DNA of 64,000 nt, taken from assembly GCA_024741835.1 (NCBI GenBank), contig JAENRP010000183.1, positions 1 to 64,000 of the forward strand. Direction: 5' to 3'. The notes under the pieces are model-generated. The model did no database searches, had not been told where the DNA came from, and worked only from the letters and a program-made list of their open reading frames with translations. This DNA is from Diplocarpon mali (Eukaryota > Ascomycota > Leotiomycetes > Helotiales > Drepanopezizaceae). Every line of letters begins with the position of its first letter. Position 1 is the stretch's first letter. The position numbers and the translations under genes are program-made. Shown here one piece after another: positions 24,486-36,100 of this stretch.

Positions 24486-26125
24486 AAAACTGCGCCTACG
24501 CAGTTGTATCTATAGGTGTATTATCCTCTAGTTCCTTATAATTGTCAACTCTATTGTTATATGACCTAAGCCAGCTTAATAGCGCCCTTAGCGGCCCCTT
24601 AGCTTAAGGGTTTTTTAAATGGAAATCTCGAATAGCATATGGCGCTATTATAGTATTAGAGCATAGGTACTATTTGAGGTCTTTATTAGCTCCTTTCTAC
24701 TTAATCTGATATTCGAGCTTCTTAGCTCGAATATAAGATCCAATTATCTCTTCTATCTCCTACTCCTCTTATTCTGGTAGTACCTTAATTAGGGTAGGAG
24801 GTTCTTAAACTTGTCCTAGTAGAGGGTTAGGAAGGTATTTATATAGTAAGTGCGAGTGGAAAATAAGGTAGATCGAATAGAGTGAATCGGGTAATTATAG
24901 CTTCTAGCTTTCTCCTACCTTTTCTAGTACTTTTACTAGGCCGTACTACTTATTAGAGAGCTTTCGGCTTAGCCAGTCCAATTTCCAGTTTTTAGTACTA
25001 ATTAGTATATCATCTTCTATAGTCTAATCAACTGGCTAGCAGTAGAGATCTGCGAGCTGTTTCATTTTAGCCTATTATACTTAGAGAGATAATTAAGCGA
25101 ATTGGACTACTTTTTAAGCTCTAGTAGCTATGCGAAGTGCTATTTTACAATTTAATCTCTTAGTTGCTATCTATAAAGGCTCTAGGTTAATTAAATTCCA
25201 AGAGGAGCGAGCTTTATAGCCGTTTAGCACTTGGAAAGGGGAAATTTACCCTAGGGATTTATAAGGTAAGGTTAATTAGGCAATATCTATCAAAGGTAAA
25301 AGACGATTCTAATTATCTTAGTAATATAAGTAGAACGGCTTAAGGCATTGTTTTAAATATTAGTTTATAATCTTAGTTTAGCTATTGATATTAAGGTTAT
25401 AAGCTATAGTTAGCTTGACCTTTATACTTAATATTTAATAGAGCTCTTTCTAAAAGGTAAAGACGAATTGGGCGCCTTTATCTAATAGAATCGAATTAGG
25501 CATACCGAAATGGCGTATCTAGTGAATTAAAAACAACTTTGCAAGGCCTTTTGCGTTAACTGTCTTATAGCATAGGATCGATACTACCTTCTTTAATAAT
25601 CGGTCTATTATTATTAGTGCAAAGTTGTAGCTAAGTTTGTTAAGCAGGAGCTTTATAAAATCTATAATTAAGTATTAGTATGCTTATTCAGGAATTGGCA
25701 AAGGGTGGAGGAAACCTAGGGTCTTATTATAATAAGCTTTTATTCTTAAATAATAATAGTTTTAAATATAAGTGCTAACGTTACTGCTAAGGCTTTTCTA
25801 ATAGTATTTTCTTCCTATTAAAAGTCTTGTTTTCCCAATTCTAGCGTATGCGATATAAGGTTACTTATGCATATAACGAATCAGGGCTATTTGCAGTTCG
25901 GGAGGTTAAGATGGTATAATAAGTCTACCTTAGAAGAAGAGTTTGCCTTAGCTAAGTTCATAGTTAAGGCTATAGCTCTACGCTTTATCTCGGAACTTCT
26001 ATAGCTTAAGGGAGGTCTTATTAGCTTAAATAACCTTATCGATAATATAGTAGTTCACCATATTATACTCGACCTTAGACATTAGGTCGGCAGGTGCCTC
26101 TATTAGCGCGATTGGCATAGTCGTT

Positions 26126-26215
26126 ACTTGTAGGCCGGGCCTAGGAGTAGAATCGATTTGCGCTAAAGTTACTTATAGGCCGGGCCTAGGAGTAGAATCG
26201 CCTTTAGTAGCAAGT
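26126..26215 (-). repeat. 45 bp tandem repeat x2, each with the 24 bp palindrome
   Basis: Palindrome copies at 26126-26149 and 26171-26194 are exactly 45 bp apart (15 codons). In the pol frame each reads D-S-T-P-R-P-G-L-Q/*-V-T. The location is between RNase H and integrase. Confidence 0.85.
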
Positions 26216-28071
26216 ACTTTTATAAAAAGCTTATTATTAGGTAAGAGCTGCTAGTGGCATAAAGCTTATTTCCTAGCCTTAAGAGAGGTTAGCTCCTAGT
26301 CTCGATATAAGAGTATATTAGCTAGCGTATTCGTTATGCCTATTTAGTATATAATAAGGAAGTTAAAATTAGCAAAGAACTCCGCCTAGCAAGCCTGCTA
26401 GGCTATTAAGTCCTTAGTTGTTATAAAGTACTTAAGGGCTTTATAGTCTATATATATATATACTATTTTCTAGGCCTTAAGTAGCTTTGCCTTATACTAG
26501 TAGAACGATTTAAAAATCGCTAGGAGCTCTTTATTATAAATAGGGTAATTTAGCTTAGCGTTATTCATTATCTTTAAGAAGTACCTAATTAGATAGTAGT
26601 TATTATCTTCTTAAAGTTAAGAGAGTACGCCAGCGACTATACTATCGGAGGCGTCGGTCTTAAGCCTTATCTGCTTTTAAGGGTAATAGTAGTATAAAAT
26701 CAAGGTCGTTTGGAAGCTTAAGCGCAAAGCTTTCTAAGCTTCCTTATAAGCGTTGTTAAAATTAAAAGGAACGTTTCTTATAAGAGCTATTAAAGGTTGG
26801 CAAATATAACTATAGCCTTTAATAAATCTTCAGTAGAAGTTACAGAACCTTAAGAAGCTTTATATATTATATATATTCTTAGCATATTTCTACTCTTAAA
26901 TAACTAAGACCTTATTAAGGTCTACCTCAATTTTATAAACTCTGATAATAAATCTTAAGAACCTAGTCTTAGTAACCTTAAACTCGCTTTTCTTAATATC
27001 TGCTTAAAGGCTATAGCGTTAGAGAATTCCTAAGATCTTCTTAATATAAATCTTATAGTTAAGGGAGTTTTTTAAATAGATTAGAATATTATTTAAGTAA
27101 GTAAAGTAAAAATCGTTAAGGTGGTTTAAAAGAATCTTATTAATAAACCGCTAAAAGGTGGTAGGCCTATTTGTCAGCCCAAATAGCAAAACCTTATATT
27201 TATAGGTCCTATAATACGTGCGAAAGGTAGTTAGGTCTTTGGCATTAGTTAATATGCAGATATAGTAGAAGGCTTGTTATATATCGATTTTTATAAAAAT
27301 ACAAGCTTTCGATATGCGTGCTATTATCTTATTAATAAGGAGAATTAGGTAGGGGTCTTTCTTCATTAAGGCATTCAGTTTCTAGTAGTTAATATATAGA
27401 TATAAGGAGCTATTGGCTTTCCTAATAAAGAGGATTAGGGCTACTTAAAGGGAACTTAAAGCTTTAATAAATCTTTTATATAAGTTCTTAAGAATATAGC
27501 TCTTGACCTTTAAGAGCTATTTATCAGTAAGGCAATAGAGGGGTTCGATTATTAAGTTATTCTTACCTATTAGCTCGATTTTATAATCTACTCTTAGCCT
27601 GGGTTTCGATAGCTAATTAAAGGCCTAGCGACTAAAGACATTCTTGAACTTAGCGTACTAAGGTAGGAGCTTCTGGTCTATTAGCTCGTTGTTACTCTTA
27701 TACTTAGCTTGCAGCGGCGAACTAAGGCCAAGGGAGCTAATTTCAGCCTGCCTAACCGATTCTCGGCGATTGATTTCTTAGCGATTGATTTCTTAATTTA
27801 AATTGTAAATAAAGCTTACAAATATAAACTTTTCAAGCGCTGGTTCTTAAATTTGTATAGCTTGTCTTACCCTAATTATAAAGTAGTAGTAGAGGGCGCC
27901 GATTACTAAGACTAAGATTAGGCTAATCTAGTAAGCCGTCTTCGGTAAAGCATTTCTCTTTACTTAAAAAGGGAGCAGGGAGTCTAATACTTCTAATAAG
28001 GCCTTCTTTATATAGTTCAGATCTCTTTTTAAGTCTTTAAAGAAACTGCTATCCTTAAGTCTATAAAAGGC

Positions 28072-28207
28072 CATTTATAGGCTAGGACTAAGAGTGAGAT
28101 TCGAGTTTATAGATTTTACTCGTAGGCTAAGACTAAAAGTAGGATTTGAGATCGCAGATTTTACTCGCGGGCTAGGACTGGGAGTAAGATTCGAGGCATT
28201 ATTACTT
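28072..28207 (-). repeat. 45 bp tandem repeat x3, each with the 24 bp palindrome
   Basis: Palindrome copies at 28072-28096, 28118-28141 and 28163-28186 have a period of 45-46 bp. The frame reads N-L-T-x-S-P-S-x-R-V-K-S repeated with variation. The location is after Gag, in the Gag/protease-to-reverse transcriptase linker. Confidence 0.85.
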
Positions 28208-28840
28208 GCTAGCACTAAGAGCTAGGCTTAGGCCATTCTTAGGTCTTCGTCCTTAGCATCTATTATAGCTGCTTAACGATTGATATTTTACTAGGCTATT
28301 AAGGGTTTTATTAACTATAAGAGATCAATTAGTACGCATCAATTAAAGTAAAGGATAATAGGCATATCCTTAGGCTAAGAGATACTATTTTTCCCCTTTC
28401 TATAGGATTGTTTAAGGTTATAGTGCTTTAGGAACTTCTTACTAATTAAAACGTCAATTGCTCTTAAGCTTATAATTAAGAAAGGGAAGTTTATTCATCG
28501 CCTATTGATTATAAGGGTAAGTAAGATAGCGAATCGAATGGTTTCTCCTTTAAAGCTATTATAGCCTATAAGGGTAATCGGTTTAAGCAATTTAATAAAC
28601 TTCACCTTAAGTCTTTAAGAGAGCTAGTATACTAAAGACGTCTTAATAATATTGAAAATATTAGCTTTACTATTAATATAAGTAACTGTTTTAATAAATG
28701 ATCTATTTTAAGCTAGTTCTATAGGAATTAAGAACTGACGGCCGCCTATTAATAAGCGGGAATTAAAATCTAAGTCTTTTTATAAATTATAACTTATACT
28801 ATAATAGAAGTCTTTACTATAGCTTAGCAGTTTCCTAATA

Positions 28841-30200
28841 GTAGGTCGTTTTCCATCTTAACTTTAGCTATTATAAACTCGCCCTGCTTCTTTAGCTTAG
28901 GGCAGTCCGTCGTATAGTAACTAAGGGCTTTGCAGTTATAGTAGAGACTAGACAACGGCTTTAGGCTGGCAGACCTTTCTTAGTAGGCCGCCGGCGAAGG
29001 GAAATAAGTATAGGGAGCTAGGGAAGTAGCTATAGCTATAGGTCTTTATAACTCCCTTTTCAATATGCTAAGGATACGGTCCTTCGAAGGGAAGAACGCG
29101 ACAGCAGGAGCGACTTATCAAGCGTTATAAGCTTCTTCTTATTTAATATTATAGGCCTTACGGTCCGCAATAGCTAAGAACTTATTTAAAGTAGTATAAT
29201 TATTATTTATTTTATACTTCTCTACTTAAAGGTCGTTCTTTAAGGCTAAGGAGACCTTTTTATAAACGTTATCGAACTAACGAGATTGATCGATCTTATT
29301 AGCTATTATAAAAGTAATAAACTTAGATTAGAACTTATTATATAATATTAAACTTATAGTTAGCCTATTGTATTTAAGCTTAGCAAACTAAATATAGTTA
29401 TAGTTAAAGAACCTTTAATCTAAAACCCTAAGGATATTAGTAGCGCATATAAACTTATTAGCAAAGATAGGATCTATATATTATAAGATTAGGTTTTAAG
29501 CTTTACCTATTATATACTTAAAGTAAGTAATAATCTAGTCCTCTTTTAAAGTAAAGTTGCTTAAGTACTTTTAAATAAACACTTTTATAGCTATCTTCTA
29601 GGTATTATAAGTGATTTTGCCTTAGTGGTTGCTAAAATAGGTTTAAGGGTACTTAATTTAATAGGAGTTGACGGCAGGGACTAAAAGTCGGATAATTAGG
29701 AGGTAGTAGTCTAAGGGAGGCAGTAAGTCGGCGGTAAAGGCCTAAGTATTCTAAGGACTAGCACTTAAGAAAGAAGGGGCAGTAGCATTATTTTAAAGAG
29801 CAGCGGCTATAGTAATGCTAATAAGGTTTGCGATTTCGGCCTATTAAGCAGCTAAGAAGAGAGGGGCCGATATAGTAAGGGTAGACATCGGTTCTTCCTT
29901 AATTTCAATTGATAGAAGAGAAGTATTTTAAGAATCTACTTGCAGTTTAAGACTAGGAGTGAAATCAGTACTAAAGGAGGTTTCTTCTTAAGTAGGCTTA
30001 AGAGGGGGAATATCTTTAGGACTAGGGTTAGTAATAAGGCCTATAGAACTAATGGCTATAAGGCCTAGTAGTAGAGGTACGGTTAACCTTTCACTTCTCT
30101 TAAGTAGTATAAGATTAGAGGTTATAAGTACTAACTCTCTTTATATTATCTGGTTTAGTCTAAAGGGACCTAATGCTAAATAGTGACCTATTTAAAAGGG
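28841..30200 (-). pseudogene. gypsy-5 gag with CCHC zinc knuckle
   Basis: The minus-strand Gag has a clear zinc knuckle at about 28905-28955, C-Y-N-C-K-A-L-S-(Y for H)-Y-T-T-D-C, i.e. C-x2-C-x4-H-x4-C with the His mutated. Upstream is an all-helical Gag core region (near 29300-29600: V-Y-K-K-V-S-L-A-L, N-K-F-L-A-I-A-D-R-K) like that of MAGGY/Tf1-type Gag. One palindrome copy is at 29939-29962 near the N-terminal part. The start is not resolved. Confidence 0.78.
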
Positions 30201-30983
30201 AAAAGATTAGTATAAGCAGAGCTATATACATTCTTAAAGCCTTCTAATAGAGTATATATTAAGGTATTATAAGTTTATAGATCTTAAAAAAGAAGGTTTT
30301 ACTTTAAGATTATATCTCTTTACTAATTAGGAGTTGCAATAAGGTTACCTAGGAGTATAGTGCAAATCCAGGGAAGTAGGGTCTAGGGATCTAAAGCTTA
30401 TCACTCTACCAAAGTTGACCTAGTCTTTAATAGTATAGTATAACCTACTAAGGCTGACCAAGTCTCTATGTATATATATAGGTATAGGTCCCCTAGTTTC
30501 GTACCCGAGTATTCGAAGGAAGGAGTAAGGAGCTTCGAAGAGTATGAGGAGAGTTGTCGACGAGTATATTATCGATAAGTATAAGGTCGATGAAAAAGAG
30601 TAGTATAGAATTGTTTATAAGGGAGGGAGAAAGTCAAGAAGAGAAAAGCTATTATACTGCTCTAGGCAGCAGCCTATGCTAGCGAAGCGAGGGCATAGTG
30701 AATAAAATTTTTTTCGAATTGAAATTGAAAGGTAAATCTCCGTTTGCCAAATAGAGGAGGTAAAGGGTCGAAAAAACAAGCTAATCTTATATTTAAAGGT
30801 CGTTTTTCAGCTTTCTTTAAAAACTAGATTAGTAAGATCTAGGCGCTATATACAAGTTACTTAGGGCAGTTTATAATAGAAGTCGAGATTAAGAGATCGA
30901 ATTGCTTAAGGCAGTTCGAAATAACGATTCTAAAGGTAGTAGATATTAAGCTTCTTAGCAGAGGTTGAGTTAATCTTTTCTTA
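30201..30983 (-). other. gypsy-5 leader
   Basis: It lies between the 5' LTR and gag, with no coding signal seen. The sequence next to the LTR on the element strand (TAAGAAAAGATTAACTC) does not start with TGG, so a normal tRNA primer site is not obvious. Chromoviruses of the Tf1 type prime on their own RNA, which I cannot test by eye. Confidence 0.45.
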
Positions 30984-31235
30984 TATTATAACTAGCTCTA
31001 AAGCGTATAGTAGGGCGAGAATCGAACGCTAACTATATTACCTTAAGAGGTACGCTATATAATTGAGAAGAAAAGATGAAGAAGAAGAGAGAGTCTTTAG
31101 TAGAGCTCCTCCAGAATAAGTACAGGTGCTTCACTAGCGTGCACGTGATCCAGCCACCTCGCTACCTTAGCGTGCACCTGACTTCGACACGTGATATAAC
31201 CGTTCACGTGATATGCACGTGATGCGGCCGTAACA
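30984..31235 (-). repeat. gypsy-5 5' LTR with four CACGTG sites
   Basis: 252 bp. It preserves the ancestral sequence better than its partner. CACGTG occurs at 31142-31147, 31188-31193, 31205-31210 and 31216-31221, each followed by A on the plus strand. All lie in the first 100 bp of the LTR as transcribed, the U3 region. Confidence 0.92.
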
Positions 31236-31714
31236 GGTATCACTACGTCGAATGTCTTAGGCGCATTGTTATCCTCTTATTATCTGCCGCAGCGAAAAGC
31301 TCTAAGCTATATTCGAGTATAACAACTTCGCTATAAGTCTTTAGCAGGAGTGAGGGAGCATAATTAGGAAGCTTATAGTAGTAGCCCTAGTAGGGCGCTC
31401 CTTAGAGTTGTTATTGCTGTTCTCCATTTTTAAAGTGATTATTTGAAGAAGTATAAGGAAGGAAAGCTTTATAGGGAAAAACGCGTACTTTTATAGGCGC
31501 GCTGCCTTTGTTGACTTTCCTTTATCACCTGATTTAGCTTCTATTCTATAGAGGAAGCACCTGGAACCGCGCTCCCTTTTTCATTTATTATAGCTTTGTT
31601 AAGCAATTTTCATTATTCTAAAAGCTAGGGAGTATAATAAAGGAGTCTTATATACTAGATCTGGCGCTAGTTATAGCTGAGCCTAGCTAGGAGCTGCTTC
31701 TTACCTAGGGGGTG
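31236..31714. other. copia-1b 3' non-coding zone, right part
   Basis: This GC-richer, lightly RIP-changed sequence runs into the copia-1b 3' LTR. It ends in a G tract, CTAGGGGGTG, directly before TGTTGCGC, the likely polypurine primer of copia-1b. No gene recognised. Confidence 0.5.
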
Positions 31715-31885
31715 TGTTGCGCTATAAGGAGCCTTAGGCACTGAGGCATCTGAGGACTGGCTTATGTAATATACCCCTGAAGTGGCCACGGAGCACTTCT
31801 ATAAAGGGAGCTCAGGTATACAGTTAGAGTAGAATTTACAAGCTTCTGCCACCACTGAGAATCCACCTCTAAATACAGCACGACA
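31715..31885 (+). repeat. copia-1b 3' LTR
   Basis: 171 bp, TGTTGCGC to AGCACGACA. It is the least RIP-altered copy of this LTR and is followed by TSD AGAAC. Confidence 0.94.
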
Positions 31886-31890
31886 AGAAC

Positions 31891-32504
31891 CTAATAAATT
31901 TTCTGCCTCTAATGCTATTTCCCAATAGCTTTTTCATACCTTCTTAGATAGTGAAATGATTTAATACTTATATAGCCTTTGCTATAGGTTAGTATATTTC
32001 AAAGATTTTGCCAAGCCCCTATAGGGCATTATTAGTAGTAATATTAATTATAAAGTAGGTCCGGAAAAGTGTACTATAGGTATTACTTATAAATTGCAAT
32101 AATCTTTTCATATACTTATTCTTCTTATCTCGATTTTTCTAAAATAAATCTATTAAATTAGTATACCTTTAATATTCTTATAGAAATTTTTTATAATCAA
32201 TCCCTTTTATCTTAAGCTTATTCTTAAGAAAATCATCAAAGCTTAAAAATCCTTCTTCTATAGTAGAAATTCTATAGTTCAATACTTCTATAGATGAGTT
32301 TAGGAATACTTACTATTCTATTTTACCTAACGTTCTATAGGTAGTTACTATATCTTCTAATAATCTTAGAGCTTTTCTATCCTATGAAAAGTTACCCTTT
32401 AATATTAGTTTATTATTAGTAGTATTTAAGGGTTTGCTATCCAAAGCTACAACTGATATATTCTTCTTAGGTATGGCTTTCTTACTTAAGCTTGGTAGTG
32501 CTAT
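31891..32504 (-). pseudogene. gypsy-3A X1, N-terminal fifth (unknown protein)
   Basis: The presumed start is the ATA at 32502-32504 (RIP form of ATG), followed by A-L-P-S-L-S-K-K-A-I-P-K-K. This portion aligns with the start of X2: L-I-L-K-G-N-F-S beside the X2 L-I-I-N-F-S; T-Y-R-T-L-G-K-I-E beside T-Y-I-A-L-G-D-I-K; and P-I-A-K-A-I-Q-V-L-N beside P-I-A-K-A-I-Q-I-L-N (X1 residue about 173, X2 residue about 158). The frame is cut by copia-1b near residue 205 and resumes at 17665. Function is unknown. Confidence 0.7.
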
Positions 32505-33110
32505 AATGAATTATTTAATAGGAGGGGTAGTTCTAAATGAAGAGATGATTATTTAAGAAAGATTAACGATATAGGAGGCTTATACTAGAAAAGATTGATA
32601 ATAAAAGATAATAGTAGTAGTACTGGTATTATAGGTCTAGTAGGGTTGTAGAAGAAGTAAAAAAAAGTAAAATCGTAATGCAAGGAGAGGCTTATTTATA
32701 GAGTTTTAGAATCGCGCTAGTATATAAAGGAAAAGTGGGCATAAAGAGGCTGGAGGTAGGAATAAAAGTAGGGCGTAATATATACTAGGACCTATAATTG
32801 GTAAATGATAATTATTAAAGGTGAGGATGACATTTTAAAGGTAAGTATTAGAAAGTTATATATAAAGGAAATAATTAAAGGATAGATTATATAAAGAATA
32901 AAGTAGAGTAAAGAATATATATAGAATAGAATAATAAATAAAGAATAATAAGGTGCTAGTATATAGGAAGTAGATAATCTTAAAAAAAAGATTTAATTCA
33001 AATTCGTAAGTTCTTTAAATAGTATTCTCTAAGGGTAATAGGCTAGATTCTTTAAATTGCTTAACTTAATTATCGGTTCTATTATCACTTTAGAGTCTTC
33101 TTTTCTTATA
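32505..33110 (-). promoter_or_regulatory. X2-X1 intergenic region of gypsy-3A with TATA box
   Basis: 600 bp without coding signal. On the element strand CTATAAATAAGCC sits at 32690-32702, about 195 bp before the X1 start. It is followed by a T/C-rich stretch (TTACTTTTTTTTACTTCTTC), a common arrangement near fungal transcription starts. The box is kept in gypsy-3B at 49110-49122. This suggests X1 may have its own promoter. Confidence 0.5.
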
Positions 33111-36100
33111 TTAGTTCTTACTTCTTAGCGATTTTTCAGCTTTAGGGACCTCTTTTAAAGGATCTTCTATTAGTACCCCTAGATTTAGTAGCCGAAGTTT
33201 ATCCGAACTATCTTATAGGCTAAAGCTAGCTAAGTCCAACCTCACTTGTAGGCTAGGCTTATAAGTCAGTCTTGGCGTTTCTAAGCTTAAGGGTAAAAAC
33301 AGGAGATTGGTTCTTAAATTAAGGTCTAATACTATACTAGCGTCTTAGTTCGTCTCTTTTCCGAATTTTTTTATAATAATATCTTTATTAATTAGTGTAT
33401 TAGGCTCTTAGATAGCATTTATTTCATTATATTATCCTTAAGACTTAAGTCTATAAAGAAGCGACTTAGTGTTTATAATATTCGTTTAGGTATTAATAAA
33501 GGCGTTAAAGAGTTTTTAATTATATTTTATAAAGTGGATTTTCAATTCGTCTTTATTAAGAAGAAATAACTTCTATACTTTAATTATAACTAAGGGGTCT
33601 ATTTAAGAGCATCGACTAATAATGGCTTTAAAAAGGCTATTGCAGTTCTTAAGATGAAAAGCTGCTTTAAAAGGTATAGTAGTTTTGCTTGTATTAATCT
33701 ATTAAGGTACTAGAGGTTACTTTAGAGTAGAGATTGAAAAGATAAGATCAGAGATTTAAATCTTATTTTCTAAAGTATTCTTATTATAGATAGTTATATA
33801 ATTATTATAAAAGGCTATAAAACTACTAGTTCTATAAGAATTATTTAAAAGTATTTTAAGAAGATATCCCTATTTTATTATTACTATAATTAGATTGCTA
33901 TTATTAGTAATAGGTCGCAAGATCTCCTTTTACTTTATTTTTATAGTCATTTGAGCTAGTTGAGATTTTGAATTAAGTGCTTAAGAAGTCTATCGACTTG
34001 TCTTCTTTATAGATAAAATAAGTTTCATATTTGATTAAGAGCCGATCTACCTATTAAGGCTTTTTAAAGCGGGGCCTTATTTAATTAATAGGATCTGATA
34101 ATTTAAGACTTACTTACTAGTAAAATTGACTCGCGGGCCAGGACTGCGAGTAATAATCGGATTTTCTTTATTAGTAGTACTTATATCTTTCTTTATTAAA
34201 ACGACTTAATTATAAAGACTAAGACTAATCAATTAAAGAGGTTTAAGGTAGGCTATAAGCTAATAGGCTCCTTTACTTTTTACTATTATAATTAAAAGGT
34301 AGAGTCTATAATATATCCGAAGGACTTATTAAGTGAGATTAAATATTATATTATAAAGAAAATAAGAAGGTATAAAGGTTGCGTTATCTATAAGGCAGAA
34401 GTGATAAAGGTATATCTCTACTTCTTATCTTATAATAGAGAGGAATATATTTATAAAAGTACTATTATTAGTAGTAAAATTATCGGTTAAGAAGCGGCAT
34501 TCGAAGGGTTTAGGCATTACAATTGACCCTTCTTCTTCTATTTCCTCTTACTATTTATTACTTAATAATATTAAAAAGAAGGAATTGTTCTATTTAATCG
34601 ACTCTAATGCCTTTAAGGCTTTAGGATTAGCCTTGAATTTTATAGCACTTAAAGATGCCTCTATTATTAATAGGTTAGATTTGCATATCTTTAAAGAGAT
34701 AAAGAATTGATTATTAAAGTAGATTAGAAAAAGATCAATATCTTTTATTATATAGAGAAGTTTAAGGTATTTAATAGTTTTATTAATATTAAAGCCTTTA
34801 TAATTAAGACTATAGTAAACTGAAAGAGAGCAAATATAAAGGTCGCAAAGTCTTCTCCCTTTGATTCTTACGCTAAGAAGATACTATTAAAAGCGAGTTT
34901 TTATTATAAAGGACACTTGAATATTATATTATTCTTTAAGCTTAAAGTTAAGAATGACTAATTAAGGCATATTGCTATAATTATAAATATCCTAATTAAT
35001 AGATTCCTCTTTGCATTCTCTTTCTTATAAGATAAAATAGTCTTACTTAGTATTTAAAAGACTAAGTTCTTAACTTTTATAATTATTAAAGAATTAAATA
35101 ATATTTATAAAGGCGAACTTATTTAAGATAAGCTATTGAATCTATTTAATAGCTCTTTTAATTATCTTTAGAGCAATAGGAATAGGGTCTTCCCTTATAT
35201 TATTATTTTTAAAATAGTTGTATATAAATATAAAGAAGTTAAGAACTAGCTCCTTTAAGTTATTAAGGAAGGAGTCTAATTAAGCGCGCAATCCTTTAGT
35301 TTTAAATTGCAAATTAGCTAAGGTGGCTATTAAATAATCTATCCTTTTTAAAGGTTAAGCTAAAATAGGTCGTTTAGCTAAAGGAAAGTCATTTAAAGAT
35401 TTTGAAAATTCTAAAGAGGCTGCGCTAAGTGTTTAAGCAGTTTATTTAATAGCGGTTTCTAAAATTATTTCAGTAAAAGGGAAGTTAAGTTTAGTTTTAA
35501 AATTCTTACTTCTAACTCTTAGTTTAAGACTATAAGTCAAATTATAAGGTTTAATACTTATTATATCTTTAAGCTAAAAGGCGAATTTCAAGGTAGGTTT
35601 AATTATAAATAACTAATTCCCTTCTTTATTATTAAAGAAATCTTATTTAAACCTTAGTATAAGAGTCTAGTTCTCTTTTAAAATAAGCAAACTATAAGCA
35701 GAAACGCAAAGCCTTAGTATATTAATAATAGTACTATTAAGTAAGGTAATATCTATAGCCTAATTTGATCTTTTTATAGCTCTATTAGCTATTATAAGTA
35801 CTATATTAAATAGGCCTATAAATCTGCGATTGCGAATTCGATTGCCTTAGAATTTTGCTACTTCTTTTTAAATAATAAAGAAATTAAGAATCTGAATAGC
35901 TTTAGCTATAGGAGTGTTTTCCTTAAGAATTTTTAATAATACTCGCCTTCTATTATTAAAATCAATATTTATTAAGAAGCGCAAACGAAATAGGAGTCCT
36001 TTTTTATTAATGGCTAAATTATCTAGTTATTGAATAGATTCTTCCCTTTTATCTTAGTCTATTTCAAAAGTATTAGCCAAGGTTATATATTAATCTGCGT

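Larger units (their letters stand above)
24600..28840 (-). pseudogene. gypsy-5 pol with C-terminal chromodomain
   Basis: Protease lies near 28700-28400. Reverse transcriptase spans about 27450-26950, with L-L-F-G-L-T-N-R-P-T-T-F-Q-R-F-I and Y-L-N-N-I-L-I-Y, where catalytic Asp residues are now Asn. RNase H is near 26700-26300 and integrase near 25950-24990. The C-terminus at 24790-24610 reads E-I-E-E-I-I-G-S, L-E-Y-Q-I-K-(stop for W)-K-G, D-L-K-(stop for W)-Y and A-P-Y-A-I-R-D-F-H, a chromodomain of the kind fused to chromoviral integrases. RIP stops are frequent. The paired 45 bp repeat at 26126-26215 lies at the RNase H/integrase border. Confidence 0.88.
24217..31235 (-). mobile_element. 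gypsy-5, Ty3/gypsy chromovirus inserted in copia-1b
   Basis: It has two 252 bp LTRs with inverted ends TGTTACG/CGTAACA and a 7.0 kb total length. The minus-strand order is LTR, gag with CCHC knuckle, protease, reverse transcriptase, RNase H, integrase, chromodomain, polypurine tract and LTR, which is the chromovirus layout. Unlike all other complete elements here it has no matching target duplication (CTTTA left, GGTAT right). Confidence 0.9.
17666..31885 (+). mobile_element. copia-1b, complete Ty1/copia element inserted in gypsy-3A X1
   Basis: Two 171 bp LTRs and a perfect 5 bp duplication, AGAAC (17661-17665 and 31886-31890), define it. X1 of gypsy-3A continues across the insertion, as shown by the uninterrupted copy in gypsy-3B. 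Its order is LTR, leader, gag, integrase, reverse transcriptase, RNase H, a long 3' zone holding gypsy-5, a G-tract before the 3' LTR (CTAGGGGG) and the LTR. The element without gypsy-5 is about 7.2 kb. Confidence 0.93.
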
